This document shows positions 60,756 through 64,000 of a DNA stretch of 64,000 nt, in pieces. Position 1 is the first letter of the stretch. Each line of letters begins with the position of its first letter. Source of the stretch: Cyclobacterium plantarum. Its GTDB lineage: Bacteria; Bacteroidota; Bacteroidia; Cytophagales; Cyclobacteriaceae. Below the pieces are notes generated by a model. That model saw nothing but the letters and a program-made list of their open reading frames with translations, did no database searches and was not told where the DNA came from. The DNA is taken from contig NZ_JAANYN010000005.1 of the NCBI RefSeq assembly GCF_011290685.1, forward strand, positions 124,001 to 188,000, given 5' to 3'. Made by a program: the position numbers and the translations under genes.

Positions 60756-61862
60756 ATGGAAAATCACTTACAAACGAAAGACTGGGGCCTGGGCCTGGAC
60801 AAGGAGCACCTGATCATCGCTGGACCCTGTAGTGCCGAAACACCCGAACAAATCGAAAAGGTTTGTCAGGATATGATCGCTGCAAATGTGGTCCCTGATG
60901 TGTTCAGAGCAGGTATATGGAAGCCAAGAACCAGGCCAGGTAGCTTCGAAGGAATCGGGGAAGATGGCTTGAAATGGATGGAAATCGTCAGGCATCAGCT
61001 CAATATTCCCATCACTACTGAGGTGGGAAACACCGCCCATGTGGAATCTGCCTTGAAGCATGGGGTAGACATCTTGTGGATTGGTGCCCGGACTACGGTA
61101 AACCCCTTTGCCGTTCAGGAGATAGCTGAAGCGCTCAAAGGTGTGGACATTCCTGTGATGGTGAAAAATCCGATGAACCCGGATCTGGAACTCTGGAGAG
61201 GTGCCCTGGAAAGACTACAGGCAGTAGGGGTAAACAAATTGGCAGCCATTCACCGGGGATTCAGTGATGCTTACGACAAGAAATTCCGTAACAAACCAAA
61301 CTGGTCCATGCCGATTCACCTGAAAAGGATTTGGAAAGGCATGCAGGTAATCAATGACCCCAGCCATATTGTAGGTAATAGGACAGGGCTATTGGAAACA
61401 GCCCAGCGAGCGATTAATTTTGGATTGGACGGCCTGATGATTGAAACCCACCATGATCCGGACAATGCATGGAGTGATGCCAAACAACAGGTTACCCCCC
61501 AGCAGCTCAAGGATATTTTAAATCAGATTGATTTCAAGCATACCCTTCAGACTGAGCATCCTTCAGAAAAATTGCAGGACCTTAGAAATGCGGTTGATCA
61601 TCTGGATGATCAGTTATTGGATCTTCTGGCTGAGCGTTTTTCCATCATTGATCAGATTGGTTCTCACAAGCGTGAGCACAACCTTACTGTTTTTCAGGCC
61701 GATCGCTGGAAGCAGGTCATGGATTCCAGAACCCAGAAGGGCATGGCCAAAAACCTAAGCGAGAAATTTATGAAGGAGTTGCTTTATTGCATTCATGAAG
61801 AATCAGTTAAGCGTCAAGAGAAAAAATTACGACAGGAACAACCATCCAACAAATCTGTATGA
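60756..61862 (+). CDS. Bifunctional 3-deoxy-7-phosphoheptulonate synthase / chorismate mutase
   Basis: First enzyme of aromatic synthesis (PEP plus erythrose 4-phosphate to DAHP) fused to chorismate mutase (chorismate to prephenate). Residues 1 to about 265 are the DAHP synthase barrel: AGPCSAETPEQIEK, FRAGIWKPRTRPGSFEGIG, WIGARTTVNPFAVQEIAEAL, AIHRGFSDAYDKK and ETHHDPDNAWSD. Residues from about 275 form an AroQ-type mutase (LRNAVDHLDDQLLDLLAERF). Fusion suggests feedback by prephenate or Phe/Tyr. Expression is probably set by the Phe/Tyr attenuator upstream. Confidence 0.95.
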   Translation: MENHLQTKDWGLGLDKEHLIIAGPCSAETPEQIEKVCQDMIAANVVPDVFRAGIWKPRTRPGSFEGIGEDGLKWMEIVRHQLNIPITTEVGNTAHVESALKHGVDILWIGARTTVNPFAVQEIAEALKGVDIPVMVKNPMNPDLELWRGALERLQAVGVNKLAAIHRGFSDAYDKKFRNKPNWSMPIHLKRIWKGMQVINDPSHIVGNRTGLLETAQRAINFGLDGLMIETHHDPDNAWSDAKQQVTPQQLKDILNQIDFKHTLQTEHPSEKLQDLRNAVDHLDDQLLDLLAERFSIIDQIGSHKREHNLTVFQADRWKQVMDSRTQKGMAKNLSEKFMKELLYCIHEESVKRQEKKLRQEQPSNKSV

Positions 61863-61865
61863 CGG

Positions 61866-62013
61866 TTAAGCCCGTTTTATTTCATTGAAGTATTCTTTTG
61901 GCAGTTTTGGTTTTCAGGTTTGACCTTAATATCAAATTTACGCAAAAAGCATGCTGAATGTGGTATACTCCCTGGCAGCAAATATTCAGGAAATAAAACG
62001 GGTTTAATTTTTT
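61866..62013 (+). other. Large stem-loop between the DAHP synthase gene and aroB
   Basis: An 18-pair stem, 61866-61883 with 61990-62007 (one G-U pair), closes a 106-base interior and is followed by six T at 62008-62013. Pairing continues inside: TGAA (61886-61889) with TTCA (61985-61988), and TATT (61891-61894) with AATA (61981-61984). It resembles a terminator whose loop has been enlarged. Confidence 0.65.
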
Positions 62014-62035
62014 ACCTTTACCAAAAAAAACCGTT

Positions 62036-63073
62036 TTGGAAACAATCATATTTTCTTCCCATATCGCAGAGGATCTGCAGCGTTATCTCCATAATAAAAA
62101 ATATTCCAGGTTAGGGATTATTATGGACAGCCATACCATCAAGCATTGTTACCCGCTTGTTTCAGAAGGACTACCGGAACATTGCCTGCATGCCTTTGAT
62201 GCTGGCGAGATACATAAAAACCTGGATACTTGTCAGGGTATCTGGCAATGGATGACAGACAATAATTTTGACCGCCAAACCCTGATTCTTAATATTGGGG
62301 GAGGAGTAACCGGAGACATGGGAGGCTTTTGCGCCAGTACCTATAAGCGGGGAATCCGCTTTGTCAATATCCCTACCACCTTGCTGTCACAAGTAGATGC
62401 CAGTGTGGGAGGTAAATTGGGTATAGATTTTAATGGATTTAAAAATCACATTGGCGTTTTTAATCAGCCGGAAGGAGTCTTAATCAGTGAGGAATTTTTG
62501 ACAACCCTACCAGAGGCCGAATTGCGCTCAGGCTATGCTGAGGTGATCAAACACGGTCTCATCAGGAATGAAAATTATTTCAATAGTTTGAAGACGGAAA
62601 ACTGGCAGAGCCAACCCTGGAAGGATATTATTGAAGTTTCGGTAGGAATCAAGCGGGAGGTGGTAGACAAGGACCCCAAAGAAAATGGCCTTAGAAAAAT
62701 TCTCAATTTTGGACATACCATCGGGCACGCCATTGAGTCACACTACCTCAACAGCCCTTACCAACTTTTACATGGGGAGGCTATCGCCATAGGCATGGTA
62801 ACGGAAGCTTTTCTGTCTCATAAGTTTTTGCGCCTTCACAAAGTCCACCTGGACATCATTCAGCAAAAATTGCTGGCCGTTTTTGGTAAAATATCTATTT
62901 CCGACAAGGATTTTGATGCTATCATCAAACTTTGTTTTCAGGACAAGAAAAATGATGGAGAGAAACTTAATTTCTCATTGCTGAGAAAAATCGGAGATTG
63001 TGATTTTAATATAGTGGTGGACCGGGAGGCTGTTGTGGAGGCATTGGAATATTACAACAACCTGGAAGAGTAG
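62036..63073 (+). CDS. aroB: 3-dehydroquinate synthase (TTG start)
   Basis: Second shikimate pathway step, DAHP to 3-dehydroquinate, with NAD and a divalent metal. The 345-residue product shows the NAD loop NIGGGVTGDMGGF, the DASVGGKLGIDF segment, and metal-ligand regions YAEVIKHGLI, FGHTIGHAIESH and HGEAIAIGMV. No in-frame ATG lies upstream near the start, so TTG at 62036 is taken. It lies 22 bases after the six-T run of the large stem-loop. Confidence 0.96.
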   Translation: METIIFSSHIAEDLQRYLHNKKYSRLGIIMDSHTIKHCYPLVSEGLPEHCLHAFDAGEIHKNLDTCQGIWQWMTDNNFDRQTLILNIGGGVTGDMGGFCASTYKRGIRFVNIPTTLLSQVDASVGGKLGIDFNGFKNHIGVFNQPEGVLISEEFLTTLPEAELRSGYAEVIKHGLIRNENYFNSLKTENWQSQPWKDIIEVSVGIKREVVDKDPKENGLRKILNFGHTIGHAIESHYLNSPYQLLHGEAIAIGMVTEAFLSHKFLRLHKVHLDIIQQKLLAVFGKISISDKDFDAIIKLCFQDKKNDGEKLNFSLLRKIGDCDFNIVVDREAVVEALEYYNNLEE

Positions 63074-63133
63074 CCAAATGGGGATGACTTTATGCATCAC
63101 CTTTTATTCTACCATTAAGCAATAAAAACATTC

Positions 63134-64000
63134 ATGAAAAGCATTGAATTACCCCTACTTGAATCCTTTGGTAAAGTCCGTATACCACTTCCTTCATCTA
63201 AGAGTGAAAGCAATCGGGTTTTGATCATTGATGCCCTCACAGAAGGGGAAAACAAGTTATCCAATCTGGCTGAGGCCAGGGACACCCAGACCATGATCCG
63301 CTTGCTTAAGGATGATCCTGAAATCCTTGATGTACTGGATGCCGGTACCACCATGCGGTTTTTAACGGCTTATGCTGCCCTGAACAACAAGGTCAAAATC
63401 CTGACAGGTACCCCTAGAATGTGTGAACGCCCCATAGGCATACTGGTAGATGCCTTGCGGGAGATCGGAGCTGAAATTGAATACCTTAAAAATGATGGTT
63501 TTCCTCCTCTGCGCACCCTTGGCTTTGCCGGACAAAAAGCCAGTGAAATCAATATCCGTGGAGATGTAAGCAGCCAATATATTTCAGCTCTGCTAATGAA
63601 CGCACCTTTACTTCCCAAAGGCCTTGCCTTAAATCTTACCGGTAAGGTGGGGTCCCGTACCTACATCAGCATGACATTGGAATTGATGCGTACTTTTGGC
63701 GTGGATTACCAATTTGAAGGCAATCGCATCACTATTGCCCCACAGAAATATCAGGCTACCTCATTTTCTGTCGAGAGCGATTGGTCTGGAGCAAGTTACT
63801 GGTTCAGTTTACTGGCCTGTTCCAGATCCGGAGAATTGTTTTTGGATGGGTTAAAGGCCGATAGCCTGCAGGGTGATGCCCAGATCGTCCCCATCATGGA
63901 CCGACTGGGTGTGGAAAGTACCTTCCGGGATGGAGGAGTTTTACTAAAACATCAACCCATCCGGGGTTTGCCTGAATTTGATTTTACCCATTGCCCAGAC
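63134..64000 (+). CDS. aroA: 3-phosphoshikimate 1-carboxyvinyltransferase (EPSP synthase), 3' end outside window
   Basis: Transfers the enolpyruvyl group of PEP to shikimate 3-phosphate; it is the glyphosate target enzyme. The frame is open from ATG 63134 to the window edge (289 residues). The substrate loop SSKSESNRVLII is near the N-terminus. LDAGTTMRFLTAYAA and RMCERPIGILVDAL follow, then DVSSQYISALLM and ESDWSGASYW. It is the third shikimate gene of the cluster, 60 bases after aroB. Confidence 0.95.
   Translation, partial: MKSIELPLLESFGKVRIPLPSSKSESNRVLIIDALTEGENKLSNLAEARDTQTMIRLLKDDPEILDVLDAGTTMRFLTAYAALNNKVKILTGTPRMCERPIGILVDALREIGAEIEYLKNDGFPPLRTLGFAGQKASEINIRGDVSSQYISALLMNAPLLPKGLALNLTGKVGSRTYISMTLELMRTFGVDYQFEGNRITIAPQKYQATSFSVESDWSGASYWFSLLACSRSGELFLDGLKADSLQGDAQIVPIMDRLGVESTFRDGGVLLKHQPIRGLPEFDFTHCPD

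Noticed and set aside
61920-62114. 64-codon frame between the DAHP synthase gene and aroB
   Set aside because: It starts inside the large stem-loop, overlaps aroB in another frame and shows no leader-like codon run.

Overview
The window is a 64-kb chromosomal segment of a Bacteroidota bacterium, most likely Cytophagales and possibly Cyclobacteriaceae. The phylum call rests on four things seen here: a SusC/RagA TonB-dependent transporter, MacB/FtsX-type permeases, a ribosomal gene order of the Bacteroidota kind (tRNAs-tuf-tRNA-Trp-secE, and rpsJ behind fusA), and repeated promoters of the form TTTG-N19..21-TAnnTTTG, the Bacteroidota sigma factor consensus. The family-level placement is inference. 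There are no rRNA genes, CRISPR arrays, insertion sequences or prophage genes.

Layout. 1-4432 (mostly minus): the 5' two thirds of a susC gene, frr, pyrH and a free-standing biotin carrier protein. 4433-7048: a lipoprotein M1 aminopeptidase. 7197-9045: tRNA-Tyr, tRNA-Gly, tRNA-Thr, tuf and tRNA-Trp. 9164-39049: a nearly unbroken plus-strand block for gene expression: secE-nusG-rplKAJL-rpoBC, a DUF3467 gene, rpsL-rpsG-fusA-rpsJ, then rplC through rplQ with secY, map, infA and rpoA inside it. 39177-45768: carA, eno, a CarboxypepD_reg-like protein, a DivIC/FtsB-like division protein, a small outer-membrane-type protein, cysE and cysM. 46104-54741: accessory genes, namely an AraC-type membrane sensor lacking its DNA-binding half, an unknown protein, a sugar-isomerase-like TIM barrel protein and two large FtsX permeases. 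54966-60340 (mostly minus): thuA-like, a WYL regulator, lysS and proline dehydrogenase, with a divergent DinB gene. 60590-64000: a shikimate pathway cluster of DAHP synthase/chorismate mutase, aroB and aroA (cut by the window end).

Transcription units can be read directly. Strong hairpin terminators follow tuf, rpoC, rpsJ, rplQ and eno. Good promoters precede tRNA-Tyr, tRNA-Trp, rpsL, rplC, divIC and the aromatic cluster. Several upstream-extended start codons are rejected because the promoter lies inside the extension (divIC, proline dehydrogenase, the 47-kb unknown gene).

The most interesting signal is at 60554-60740, in front of the DAHP synthase/chorismate mutase gene. A promoter is followed within four bases by a 31-codon reading frame packed with Phe and Tyr codons (nine of residues 4-16). 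Next come a potential antiterminator and a GAGA-capped terminator ending in six T. This has the architecture of ribosome-mediated transcription attenuation, as in enterobacterial pheL, here placed over the entry step to aromatic amino acids in a Bacteroidota genome. The leader peptide may be translated from a leaderless mRNA. A second large stem of 148 nt lies between this gene and aroB.
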